The notes under the pieces are model-generated. The model was given only the letters and a program-made list of their open reading frames with translations, did not search any database and was not told the origin of the DNA. Shown here in pieces: positions 1 through 9,465 of a stretch of 64,000 bases of DNA. Source of the stretch: Gammaproteobacteria bacterium (GTDB lineage Bacteria > Pseudomonadota > Gammaproteobacteria > Steroidobacterales > Woeseiaceae); NCBI GenBank assembly GCA_029884455.1, contig JAOUHU010000001.1, forward strand, positions 62,001 to 126,000, read 5' to 3'. Each line of letters opens with the position of its first letter. The stretch's first letter is position 1. Position numbers and translations under genes: made by a program.

Positions 1-141
1 GGCGAGCAACGGCTGGATGACGGTTCGCTGCTCGGCATCCTGGTGGAGAAAGACTTTGCCTGCCTGGCTCCGCGCGCAGGCGAAGATGAAACCGATATGT
101 ATCCGCATCCGGGGGCGGAGTCGCGTGAGGCCAGCTGCTGA
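1..141 (+). CDS. C-terminal fragment of an unidentified protein
   Basis: An open frame runs in from the left edge and ends at a TGA whose last base is the A of the next gene's ATG. Forty-six codons are visible, with an acidic stretch and a DMYPHP motif near the end. I do not recognise the family. The TGATG overlap suggests translational coupling to the DUF2461 gene, so the two probably share a transcript. Codon use looks like that of the neighbours. Confidence 0.6.
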   Translation, partial: GEQRLDDGSLLGILVEKDFACLAPRAGEDETDMYPHPGAESREASC

Positions 142-836
142 TGGCTGCGTCGCGCTTCCCGGGATTCGAACCAGCGACGCTGGCGTTCCTGCGTGAACTC
201 GACAGCAACAATAACCGGCCCTGGTTCCAGGCTAACAAGAGTCGCTATGAAGAGTTTGTGCTGGACGTTGCATTGCGGTTTATCCTGGCGATGCAGCAGT
301 CCATGGCCGACATCGCGCCGCACTTTGTTGTTCAGGCAACCCGCGTTGGCGGTTCGCTGATGCGCATCTATCGGGACACGCGATTCTCAAACGCCAAAAC
401 GCCGTACAAGACCAATATCGGCATCCAGTTTCGCCATGAACAGGCCAAGGACGTGCATTCACCGGGCTACTACGTACACGTCGATCCGCAGCAGGTGTTT
501 CTGGGGGTGGGCATGTGGCGTCCGGAAGCGCAGCCATTGCGGGCAATTCGCGATCGTATCGCGGAGCGCCCGGCGGACTGGCAGCGTGTCGTCGGCGAGT
601 CGAATTTCAAACGCCATTTTGACCTTGGTGGCGAAATGCTGACGCGACCGCCGCGCGGATTTAACAACGAGCATGCGTGCATAGCAGATATAAAGCGCAA
701 GAGCTTCATCGCGGTTAAGGATTTGGCCGTGGATGACTGCCTGAACAAGCAATTTCAGGGCAAGGTTGAAACAGCATTTCGCGTCGGCTCGCCGTACATG
801 CAATTTCTATGTAAAGCGGTTGGTGTGCCGTTCTAG
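141..836 (+). CDS. DUF2461 family protein
   Basis: This 231-residue protein opens with the family hallmark of an FPGF motif followed by FLREL and an NNNRPWFQANKSRY block at about residues 20-37, which identifies the DUF2461 (TIGR02453) family. The length is typical. The family is widespread in bacteria and has no firmly established biochemical role, so I assign none. No signal peptide or membrane segment is visible, so it is probably cytoplasmic. The start is the ATG that overlaps the preceding stop. The acetoacetyl-CoA synthetase gene begins 8 bases after its stop, so it may belong to the same operon. Confidence 0.85.
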   Translation: MAASRFPGFEPATLAFLRELDSNNNRPWFQANKSRYEEFVLDVALRFILAMQQSMADIAPHFVVQATRVGGSLMRIYRDTRFSNAKTPYKTNIGIQFRHEQAKDVHSPGYYVHVDPQQVFLGVGMWRPEAQPLRAIRDRIAERPADWQRVVGESNFKRHFDLGGEMLTRPPRGFNNEHACIADIKRKSFIAVKDLAVDDCLNKQFQGKVETAFRVGSPYMQFLCKAVGVPF

Positions 837-844
837 AGCAACCC

Positions 845-2779
<1,935 letters not shown>

Positions 2780-2782
2780 CGC

Positions 2783-3298
2783 ATGTCATTGAGTGTGGAA
2801 ATAGAAGGTGTCGAGATCAGCCGCGGCAAGGTACTGCCGGATTGGATCGACATCAACGGGCATATGAATGTCGCCTACTACGTGCTCGCATTCGATCTCG
2901 CGGTTGACACCCTGTGGCTCGATTTCGGCCTTGACAATGAACATATCCGAGTCAACAACAGTTCAACCTTTGCGGTCGAGTCGCACGTTCTGTATCGAAA
3001 AGAATTGTTGCTCAATGATCCTTTCATCGTGACCTCCCAGATCCTGGCGTTTGATGAGAAACGCATTCACCAGTTTCAACGCATGTATCACGCGAGTGAG
3101 GGCTACCTGGCGGCCAGCGCGGAGTGGATGAACCTGCATGTGGATATGAAAACCCGACGTGTGTCGCCATGGCCCGCGCAGGTCCTGCGGGCCATGCGGC
3201 GCGTCGCAGCGTCACAGGGTACCTGGCCATACCCTGCCGACGCGGGTCGCAGCATGCGCATCCGCGAGCCGCTATTCAGCATTGCCGGTGCTTGCTGA
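2783..3298 (+). CDS. Hotdog-fold acyl-CoA thioesterase
   Basis: This is a 171-residue single hotdog-domain protein. The segment DWIDINGHMNVAYY near residues 20-33 is the signature of 4-hydroxybenzoyl-CoA thioesterase-like enzymes, with the Asp and the NGHMN turn expected at the active site. It probably hydrolyses a short acyl-CoA or a related thioester; the substrate cannot be read from sequence. It is also reminiscent of thioesterases found beside carnitine/betainyl-CoA genes, but no such genes are here. The gene sits 3 bases after acetoacetyl-CoA synthetase and its TGA overlaps the ATG of glycerol kinase, so all three are likely co-translated. Confidence 0.82.
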   Translation: MSLSVEIEGVEISRGKVLPDWIDINGHMNVAYYVLAFDLAVDTLWLDFGLDNEHIRVNNSSTFAVESHVLYRKELLLNDPFIVTSQILAFDEKRIHQFQRMYHASEGYLAASAEWMNLHVDMKTRRVSPWPAQVLRAMRRVAASQGTWPYPADAGRSMRIREPLFSIAGAC

Positions 3299-4782
3299 TG
3301 ACGGGCCGATTCCTGCTCGCGATTGACGCTGGTACCAGCAGCACACGCGCAGTTATCTACAATCACGATGCGGACGTGATCGCCGGTGCGCAACAGGAAT
3401 TCAAGCAGCATTACCCGCAGTCTGGCTGGGTCGAGCACGATGCCGAGGAGATCTGGGGCGCGGTACAACAAGTGACGGCAGAGGCGATGCGCAAGGCCGG
3501 GGCGCGAGCCCCCGACATTACCGGTATCGGTATCACCAACCAGCGCGAAACCACCGTGCTCTGGGAGCGGACCTCGGGTCGATGCATTTACAACGCCATA
3601 GTCTGGCAGGACCGCAGGACGGCAGGATATTGCGAGGCCATGAAGGCGGATGGCAAAGAAGCCAAAATCACGGCCAGGACCGGCTTGCGGCTGGATCCGT
3701 ATTTTTCTGCCAGCAAGATCAGCTGGTTATTGAACAACGTTGCCGGGGCACGCGAACGGGCTGATGCCGGCGAGCTTGCGTTTGGCACGATTGACACCTT
3801 TATCCTGTGGCGACTTTGCAACGGCCGTGTGCACGCGACAGATGCGAGTAATGCGTCGCGGACCATGCTTTTCAATATTCACAGCCAGGAGTGGGATGAC
3901 GATCTGCTCGCATTGTTTGACGTGCCTCGCAGTTTGCTTCCCGAAGTGCACGATTGCGCGTACCACTACGCTGATGCAGACTGCGCTGCGCTTGGTGGCA
4001 GCGTACCGGTGCTCGGCATTGCCGGTGATCAGCAGGCGGCCTTGATTGGGCAGGCGGGTTTTTTGAAGGGCATGACCAAGAGTACCTACGGAACGGGTTG
4101 TTTCGTGCTGGCGAATTCAGCCGGCGAGGCGCTGCGCTCGCACAATAGATTGTTAACAACGATTGCCTCGCGACTGGATGGCAAGGTGTGCTATGGCCTG
4201 GAGGGCAGCGTTTTTGTCGCCGGCTCGGCCCTGCAGTGGCTGCGCGACGAACTCGGCCTGATCAGCTCGGCGGCCGAATCGGAGGCGATAGCGCATAGAA
4301 CCGGTGTCGTGAACGACGTTTGCGTGGTGCCGGCGTTTACTGGTCTGGGCGCACCACACTGGGACCCGCACGCGCGTGGCGCGATCCTTGGCCTGTCACG
4401 TGGATCGAGCCGCGAGCAAATCGTCACCGCCACGTTGCAGGCAGTCGCCTTGCAGACCGCGGATCTCATCTCGGCAATGGCGGACGACGGTTTTGCGCCG
4501 GCAGTGATTCGTGTCGACGGCGGCATGGTACAAAATGACTGGTTCCTGCAGTTCCTGGCCGATATTCTCAAGCTGCCGGTTGAGCGTCCGGTTAATGTTG
4601 AGTCAACCGCGCTCGGTGCGGCCTACCTGGCCGGACTGTGTGCCGGCGTGTTCGGGTCAACCGAGGCGATTGCGTCGATGTGGAAAAGTGGAAAAATGTT
4701 CGCTCCGGCAATGGGCGACGAACAGCGCGGTTCGTTGCTTGCGGCCTGGAATGAAGCAGTAAGTCGAGTAAAAAGTGCTTAA
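3298..4782 (+). CDS. glpK: Glycerol kinase
   Basis: This 494-residue FGGY-family kinase phosphorylates glycerol to sn-glycerol 3-phosphate using ATP. Visible family blocks are the N-terminal DAGTSSTRA phosphate-binding loop, GITNQRETTVLWER, the substrate-binding YNAIVWQDRR, and the C-terminal RVDGGMVQND nucleotide-binding block. I chose the ATG at 3298, which overlaps the thioesterase stop as TGATG and gives the usual family length; an upstream in-frame start would add 58 residues inside the thioesterase gene. No glpF is adjacent, and the dehydrogenase glpD lies about 22 kb downstream behind proBA. A protein kinase gene overlaps its last 8 bases. Confidence 0.95.
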   Translation: MTGRFLLAIDAGTSSTRAVIYNHDADVIAGAQQEFKQHYPQSGWVEHDAEEIWGAVQQVTAEAMRKAGARAPDITGIGITNQRETTVLWERTSGRCIYNAIVWQDRRTAGYCEAMKADGKEAKITARTGLRLDPYFSASKISWLLNNVAGARERADAGELAFGTIDTFILWRLCNGRVHATDASNASRTMLFNIHSQEWDDDLLALFDVPRSLLPEVHDCAYHYADADCAALGGSVPVLGIAGDQQAALIGQAGFLKGMTKSTYGTGCFVLANSAGEALRSHNRLLTTIASRLDGKVCYGLEGSVFVAGSALQWLRDELGLISSAAESEAIAHRTGVVNDVCVVPAFTGLGAPHWDPHARGAILGLSRGSSREQIVTATLQAVALQTADLISAMADDGFAPAVIRVDGGMVQNDWFLQFLADILKLPVERPVNVESTALGAAYLAGLCAGVFGSTEAIASMWKSGKMFAPAMGDEQRGSLLAAWNEAVSRVKSA

Positions 4783-6061
4783 AGCGCGGCAAAAAATCGG
4801 CAAGTACAGGATTCTTGGGCGCATTGCTTCCAGTTCGCTGGCCGATGTTTATCGGGCTTACGACACTATTCAGAACACGCGGGTTGCGCTGAAGATTCCG
4901 AAGCGCACGCACAATATAGGTGAGAACGAGTTTCTGCACGAAGTGCAGGTTGCGACTCGCTTGCAGCACCCTAATATCCTGTCGGTATTGAATGCGAGCT
5001 ATGTTGACGAGCGTTTTGTCATCACGATGGAGCTTGGTGACGAATCACTGGCGGACCGGATTGAACGCAGAATGTCGACCGAACTCGCTTTGGATCTTGC
5101 GGGGCAGGCTATCGCCGCACTGGCTTATGCGCATGCCCACAAGTTTATCCATTGCGACATCAAGCCGGAAAATTACATCCTGTTTCCTGGCAATCAGCTC
5201 AAACTGACGGACTTCGGCTTCGCAAAACTCAGTTTGCGCACCTTGAAAGCATCGGGCTCCGGGACGATTGATTACATCGCGCCCGAGCAGGCGATGGGCC
5301 GACCGAAGTTCCAATCCGACGTGTTCTCTCTTGGCCTGGTCCTGTATCGCATGTTGTCGGGCCGTCTGCCGGAATGGCCATTTACCTGGCCACTCGCTGG
5401 CCATGATCGACTCAGCGCGCGTGTTTCGCCCGGAATGATCGCGATGTTGCAAAAAGCGATACAGCTGGATCCGCGCAAGCGCTACGCCAGCGCAGTGCAG
5501 ATGCAGACGGAATTCAAGCGCCTGCAAAAGCCCCGTCGCAAGCCCAGGCGTGCCAAGGCAAAAAAAATGACCAGTCACAGCGCTTCCTGGCGAAATCTGC
5601 AATGGCGAGAATTCCAGCGGCAGTTTCGCGGCAAGCTCGACACCCGGCACCAGTGCCGCAAGTGCACAGGGCCGGTGGCCGAGTCGATGCTCGCCTGTCC
5701 CTGGTGTGGCATCGACGATCCGACGCGCGGCACCGAATCGACGATGCCATCCAGTTGCCCGCGTTGCGAGCGCGGCGTCAAGAACGACTGGGACTATTGC
5801 GCGTGGTGTTACGGACCTGGCTTTGCGGAAGAAACAACGCGGGTCTATGCGGACAAACGTTATACGGCGCGTTGCGGCAATGCCCGCTGCAAGGGACTGT
5901 TAATGCCATTCATGCGCTATTGTCCGTGGTGCCGCAGCAAGGTGCGCAGACCATGGAAAATAGCCGGCCACAAGGATAGCTGCACATCGTGTCACTGGGG
6001 TATTGCCAGGGAATTCTGGAATTATTGTGCGTGGTGCAAGAAGGCGATTCAGCGTGCCTGA
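4775..6061 (+). CDS. Ser/Thr protein kinase with degenerate nucleotide loop and four C-terminal zinc ribbons
   Basis: This is a 428-residue cytoplasmic protein. Residues 1-255 form a Hanks-type kinase: the lysine of VALKIPK, the catalytic loop HCDIKPEN, DFGFAK, and GTIDYIAPEQ. The glycine-rich loop is degraded (GRIASSSLADV in place of GxGxxGxV), and HCD replaces HRD, so the kinase is non-RD. A very basic linker follows (residues about 250-270). From about residue 290 to the end there are four Cys-pair units, each two CxxC-type knuckles, repeating forms of CPWC or CAWC; these look like zinc ribbons. It starts at a GTG that overlaps the end of glpK and overlaps the phosphatase gene downstream. 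It probably phosphorylates FHA-ligand proteins encoded in the same cluster, with the PP2C as its opponent. Confidence 0.85.
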   Translation: MLKARQKIGKYRILGRIASSSLADVYRAYDTIQNTRVALKIPKRTHNIGENEFLHEVQVATRLQHPNILSVLNASYVDERFVITMELGDESLADRIERRMSTELALDLAGQAIAALAYAHAHKFIHCDIKPENYILFPGNQLKLTDFGFAKLSLRTLKASGSGTIDYIAPEQAMGRPKFQSDVFSLGLVLYRMLSGRLPEWPFTWPLAGHDRLSARVSPGMIAMLQKAIQLDPRKRYASAVQMQTEFKRLQKPRRKPRRAKAKKMTSHSASWRNLQWREFQRQFRGKLDTRHQCRKCTGPVAESMLACPWCGIDDPTRGTESTMPSSCPRCERGVKNDWDYCAWCYGPGFAEETTRVYADKRYTARCGNARCKGLLMPFMRYCPWCRSKVRRPWKIAGHKDSCTSCHWGIAREFWNYCAWCKKAIQRA

Positions 6062-6881
6062 GACACCGATAATCGATCCGCTGGTGCTGGACGGCGCTAC
6101 CGCGCCGGACCGACATCACGTATTGGTCGCAGGTGGGGAGTCGGTCGCGTTTTGCGCGCCGTCGCCGGATGGCAACAGCGAAAACCAGGATTCGGTAGCG
6201 ATTATTCCATACGGGCCGCAGGCGGCCGTGTTCGTCGTTGCCGATGGTGCGGGGGGACTTCCGGCAGGGCGCCTGGCGTCGCAGACCGCCGTGCATGCGC
6301 TGATCGCGCAGCTCAACCAGGCGAGCGAAAGGACCATCATGCTACGCACTGCAATTCTCGATGGCATTGAGGCCGCCAATGCGGCTGTTTTGAGCCTTGC
6401 CAATGGTGCAGCAACCACCTTTACCGTGATCACGATCGAAGGCGTGACAGCCCGTGCCTATCAGGTTGGTGATTCCGAGGCGATCATTGTCGGGCAGCGC
6501 GGTGTCATTCGTTTGCAGACCGTGTCGCATTCGCCGACCGGGCTTGCCGTGGAGGCCGGATTCCTAGACCAGCGCGAAGCCTTGCACCATGAAGACCGCC
6601 ACCTGGTGTCTAATTTCCTGGGTACAGCAAATATGCGCATCGACATCGGCACCGAAATCAGGTTGCGACCACGTGACACGGTAATTCTCGCCAGCGACGG
6701 CCTGATGGATAACGTGCACACCACCGAGATTATCGAGCGTGTCCGCAAAGGCCCGCTGCCAAAGGCCGCAGACGCTGTCATAGCACTGGCGCGCCGTCGC
6801 ATGAACGGTACCGCGGTGGAGCAGCCCAGCAAGCCGGACGACCTGTCGCTGATCCTGTTTCGCAAGCCCAACCAGGCCTGA
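6054..6881 (+). CDS. PP2C-type Ser/Thr protein phosphatase
   Basis: This 275-residue PPM/PP2C phosphatase keeps the metal-binding acidic residues: N-Q-D in NSENQDSV, VVADGAGG, ILASDGLMDN and the C-terminal DDLSLILF. It should remove phosphate from Ser/Thr residues in an Mn/Mg-dependent way. I chose the GTG at 6054, which has GAAGG nine bases upstream and overlaps the kinase stop; an upstream ATG at 6003 would add 17 residues with no family resemblance. The kinase-phosphatase pairing with an 8-base overlap is a strong sign of one regulatory module, as in known eukaryotic-like kinase/PP2C pairs. A 187-base gap separates it from the next gene. Confidence 0.88.
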   Translation: MPETPIIDPLVLDGATAPDRHHVLVAGGESVAFCAPSPDGNSENQDSVAIIPYGPQAAVFVVADGAGGLPAGRLASQTAVHALIAQLNQASERTIMLRTAILDGIEAANAAVLSLANGAATTFTVITIEGVTARAYQVGDSEAIIVGQRGVIRLQTVSHSPTGLAVEAGFLDQREALHHEDRHLVSNFLGTANMRIDIGTEIRLRPRDTVILASDGLMDNVHTTEIIERVRKGPLPKAADAVIALARRRMNGTAVEQPSKPDDLSLILFRKPNQA

Positions 6882-7026
6882 CGGGCAAGTCGCCAAATTA
6901 TGTCATTGCTGCGCGCCGCATTCGGCTTGTATGGCAAATACCGGAGTTGATCGTCCGTGACGCAGGTATTATTGTCGTCGATGGAACTCAGGCGAGCTTT
7001 TTTGGCTCAAAGCGAGTTACCACGGC

Positions 7027-7048
7027 AGTTTGGTGATGCCACCAAACT
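7027..7048. promoter_or_regulatory. Perfect 9-bp inverted repeat upstream of the lipoprotein gene
   Basis: AGTTTGGTG and CACCAAACT flank an ATGC loop, giving a perfect 9-bp stem 20 bases before the lipoprotein ATG at 7069 and just before its GAGGGCAGG ribosome-binding region. No T-run follows, so it is not a classical intrinsic terminator. It could be an operator or an mRNA hairpin that tunes translation. It lies in the only sizeable gap (6882-7068) inside the first half of the cluster, where a second promoter would be expected. I see no convincing -35/-10 pair there. Confidence 0.45.
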
Positions 7049-7068
7049 CGCCACAAGAGGGCAGGACA

Positions 7069-8208
7069 ATGAGGCACAGGCAAAATATTAGGTCGGTACT
7101 CGGCTGGATCAAGCCGTTCCTGTTGGCCGCACTGGCCACTCTGATTATCGGTGCCTGCAAGTCCGAGACCGGTTCGACAGGCGGCGTGCCGGCCCCGCCG
7201 GGCGGTATGCCGATGCCTGGTGGCGGAATGCCTGCTCCGCCGGGTCCTTCCGGCGGCGGATCGTCCGGTGGTTCCTCGGGTGGTGATTCCTCGGGCGGTG
7301 ATTCCTCGGGCGGTGATTCCTCGGGCGGCGGTTCCTCAGGTGGTGGTTCCTCGGGCAGTGGCATGCCGGGTGGCGGTGTTCCGCTGCCCGGTGGCGGCCC
7401 GTCGGGCGGCGGCGGTCCGAGCGGCCAGTCCGGTGACGGCGATGGTGCGGGCGATGTCGGCAGGTTCCCGGGCGACGATCCGCTCGGTGTTCCGCCCCCA
7501 CCCAGCCAGCAGGGCGCTGGCGGCGCCGACGGCGAGGGCGAAGCTGGAGCAGAGGGCGAAGCCGGAGGCGAGGGCGAAGCCGGAGGCGATAGCGATGGCG
7601 AAGCCGACGGTGAGGCGGGCGGCGAATGCGGTGACAGCGGCGCGTTGCCCGGCGGCATCGGCGGCATGGGTGAGGCCGGTGAATGCATCGGCGGGTCAGA
7701 ATCGGAAACGACGAATGTTCTTGGCGATGACGGTTCGCCATCTGGCGACGGCAGTGTTGTGGGCACCGGTGGCGCGGGCGGTGTCGGCGAGTTTCCAGGA
7801 GAGACTGCCGAGGAGCGCGCGGAGCGTCTTGGCAAGGAACTCGAAGAATCCATTGGCGGATTCGATGAAGTCCTTATGGAAGAGCAGCAGGAAATTGCAT
7901 CGGTAGGCCGCAGCACCGAGGGTTTCGGCGGCAGTGCAGGTGGCGGCGACACGAGCGGCGGCATCAGCCTGGGCGAACAGGGCGGTTCGGGCGGTGGTAT
8001 CTCGGTCGTCAATACCGGCAGGCAGCGTACCTCGCCTATTGAGGGCATGAGTGACGAGGAAATCAGCAATCGAACCCCGGACGATGTCGCAAGCATGGTC
8101 GATGACGACATCATCGCGAGACAGCTGCGGGAAGCAGCGCTGGCGGAAGAGGATCCCGCGCTTCGTGAGCGTCTGTGGGAGGAATATCGGAAGTACAAAG
8201 GGTTGTAG
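7069..8208 (+). CDS. Gly/Ser/Glu-rich lipoprotein with tandem repeats
   Basis: This 379-residue lipoprotein has a signal peptide and the lipobox IGAC at about residue 28, so it is likely membrane-anchored on the periplasmic side or exported to the outer membrane. The mature protein is dominated by low-complexity sequence: six copies of a 5-residue SSGG-type unit (7270-7359), then GEGEAG-type repeats (7531-7626). The last 110 residues are more normal and contain ERAERLGKELEES and a charged C-terminus ending near EEYRKYKGL. I chose the ATG at 7069, preceded by GAGGGCAGG; an upstream in-frame start at 7030 lies in the hairpin. Function unknown; a flexible, wall-spanning spacer is an inference. 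Confidence 0.75.
   Translation: MRHRQNIRSVLGWIKPFLLAALATLIIGACKSETGSTGGVPAPPGGMPMPGGGMPAPPGPSGGGSSGGSSGGDSSGGDSSGGDSSGGGSSGGGSSGSGMPGGGVPLPGGGPSGGGGPSGQSGDGDGAGDVGRFPGDDPLGVPPPPSQQGAGGADGEGEAGAEGEAGGEGEAGGDSDGEADGEAGGECGDSGALPGGIGGMGEAGECIGGSESETTNVLGDDGSPSGDGSVVGTGGAGGVGEFPGETAEERAERLGKELEESIGGFDEVLMEEQQEIASVGRSTEGFGGSAGGGDTSGGISLGEQGGSGGGISVVNTGRQRTSPIEGMSDEEISNRTPDDVASMVDDDIIARQLREAALAEEDPALRERLWEEYRKYKGL
7270..7359 (+). repeat. Six tandem 15-bp repeats
   Basis: Six in-frame copies of a 15-bp unit close to GATTCCTCGGGCGGT encode (G/D)SSGG. The three central copies are nearly identical at DNA level, so copy number could change by slippage without shifting frame. Confidence 0.85.
7531..7626 (+). 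repeat. 18-bp GEGEAG-type coding repeats
   Basis: Imperfect in-frame repeats with an 18-bp period encode units of GEGEAG/EGEAGG and then drift into GDSDGEADGEAGG. They lie in the same lipoprotein as the 15-bp repeats and make this part strongly acidic. Confidence 0.7.
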
Positions 8209-8217
8209 GGAGCCAAT

Positions 8218-9456
8218 TTGCAAAGTATCCATAGGGCGGCGTGTACCTTTGCGGCAATCCTGATGTTGCCCGCTTGTGCCGTTAATGAAGTCATCACGGC
8301 GGAAGAAACGGAACTGATCGTGGCGGAAGCGCCGCCGGCCGAGGATCTGCTGCTGGATATTGGCATTATTCCGTTTGCCGAAGGTGTCGCGAAAGACAAC
8401 GACCCGTCCGATACCGGCGTCTACGAGGAGATTCGCTCTGCCGAATCACGCTACCTCGCCTATCACCTGAAAACCACGTTGCAGGGCACCGGCCACTGGG
8501 GCGCTGTGCGGGTCATTCCTTCGAGCAACGCGTTCACGGACGTCATTATCCAGGGCAGCATCAAGGAGTCTGACGGCGAGTACGTAACTCTGGATATCAG
8601 CGTGAGCGATGCGCGCGGCCAGTCGTGGTACCGCAAAACCTATGCAACCCAGACCGGTGTGTCGTCGTATTCGATAAATCGTGACCGTCGCCAGGATCCT
8701 TATCAGAAAGTATTCAACGATATCGCGAATGACCTGCGGGCCCATGTCGCCCAATTGCCGCCGCAGTCGGTCACCGCGATTCAGCAGGTGTCCGAGTTAC
8801 AGTTTTTCGCCGACATGTCGCCGCTGGCTTTTGGCGAGCACCTGGCCAAGGACGAGAATGGAATCATGACTGCGGTGCGGCTGCCGGCCGAAAATGATCC
8901 CGCGGTAGATCGCCTGCGCCAGATTCGCGAACGTGACCGACTGGTTGTCGATACGCTCAACGAACACTACGCGAATTTTTACTACGGTATCGCCATCCCG
9001 TATAGCGCCTGGCGCAAGACATCGCGTGAGGAGTCCATCAACTACCGGCAGGTGAAACGTTCGGCGGCGCTGCAAACCCTGATGGGAGCAGTCGTGCTGG
9101 CAGGATCGCTGGCAGCCGATACGGATCACGGTGGCAGACAGTCGCAACGCGTCAACAATAGCTTGCAGGCGATTGGTATTCAGCAGGGTTTCGAAACCAT
9201 GATGCGCGGCTTCACGCGCCGCTCGGAAGCGAACATGCATCTTGAATCGATCGCCGAGCTGTCGGAGTCATTCGGTGCCGAGGCAGCGCCTATGGTCGTC
9301 TCGGTCGAAGGCCAGTCGCGCCGGTTGACTGGCACAGCGGCAGCGCAATACGAAAGCTGGCGCCGGATCCTGAAGGAAATCTATGAATCAGAGACCGGCT
9401 TTGTTGAGACCACCGAAGAAAGTGCTCCGGAGCGCATCCCCGAACCGACGGGATAA
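8218..9456 (+). CDS. Lipoprotein of unknown function
   Basis: This 412-residue protein starts at a TTG with a strong GGGAG five bases upstream, 9 bases after the previous stop. The signal peptide ends in the lipobox LPAC (Cys 20). The mature part contains an early block around FAEGVAKDN, a beta-rich region with DVIIQGSIKESDG, and a later hydrophobic segment near ALQTLMGAVVLAGSLAA, so part of it may associate with membrane. I recognise no named family. Its place between the Gly-rich lipoprotein and a transmembrane kinase suggests an envelope component of the same complex. Confidence 0.75.
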   Translation: MQSIHRAACTFAAILMLPACAVNEVITAEETELIVAEAPPAEDLLLDIGIIPFAEGVAKDNDPSDTGVYEEIRSAESRYLAYHLKTTLQGTGHWGAVRVIPSSNAFTDVIIQGSIKESDGEYVTLDISVSDARGQSWYRKTYATQTGVSSYSINRDRRQDPYQKVFNDIANDLRAHVAQLPPQSVTAIQQVSELQFFADMSPLAFGEHLAKDENGIMTAVRLPAENDPAVDRLRQIRERDRLVVDTLNEHYANFYYGIAIPYSAWRKTSREESINYRQVKRSAALQTLMGAVVLAGSLAADTDHGGRQSQRVNNSLQAIGIQQGFETMMRGFTRRSEANMHLESIAELSESFGAEAAPMVVSVEGQSRRLTGTAAAQYESWRRILKEIYESETGFVETTEESAPERIPEPTG

Positions 9457-9465
9457 GCAAGCGGA

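Noticed and set aside
6947-6972. Promoter TTGATC ... TATTAT upstream of the lipoprotein gene
   Set aside because: The spacing is only 14 bases, too short for a convincing sigma-70 promoter.
7270-7359. CRISPR-like repeats
   Set aside because: The 15-bp units have no spacers and keep a reading frame, so they are coding repeats.
7017-8399. A 460-codon open frame on the minus strand across the Gly-rich lipoprotein gene
   Set aside because: It is the Pro/Ser-rich mirror of Gly/Glu codon repeats, with no signal, domain or ribosome-binding site. The plus-strand frame has a lipobox and good start.
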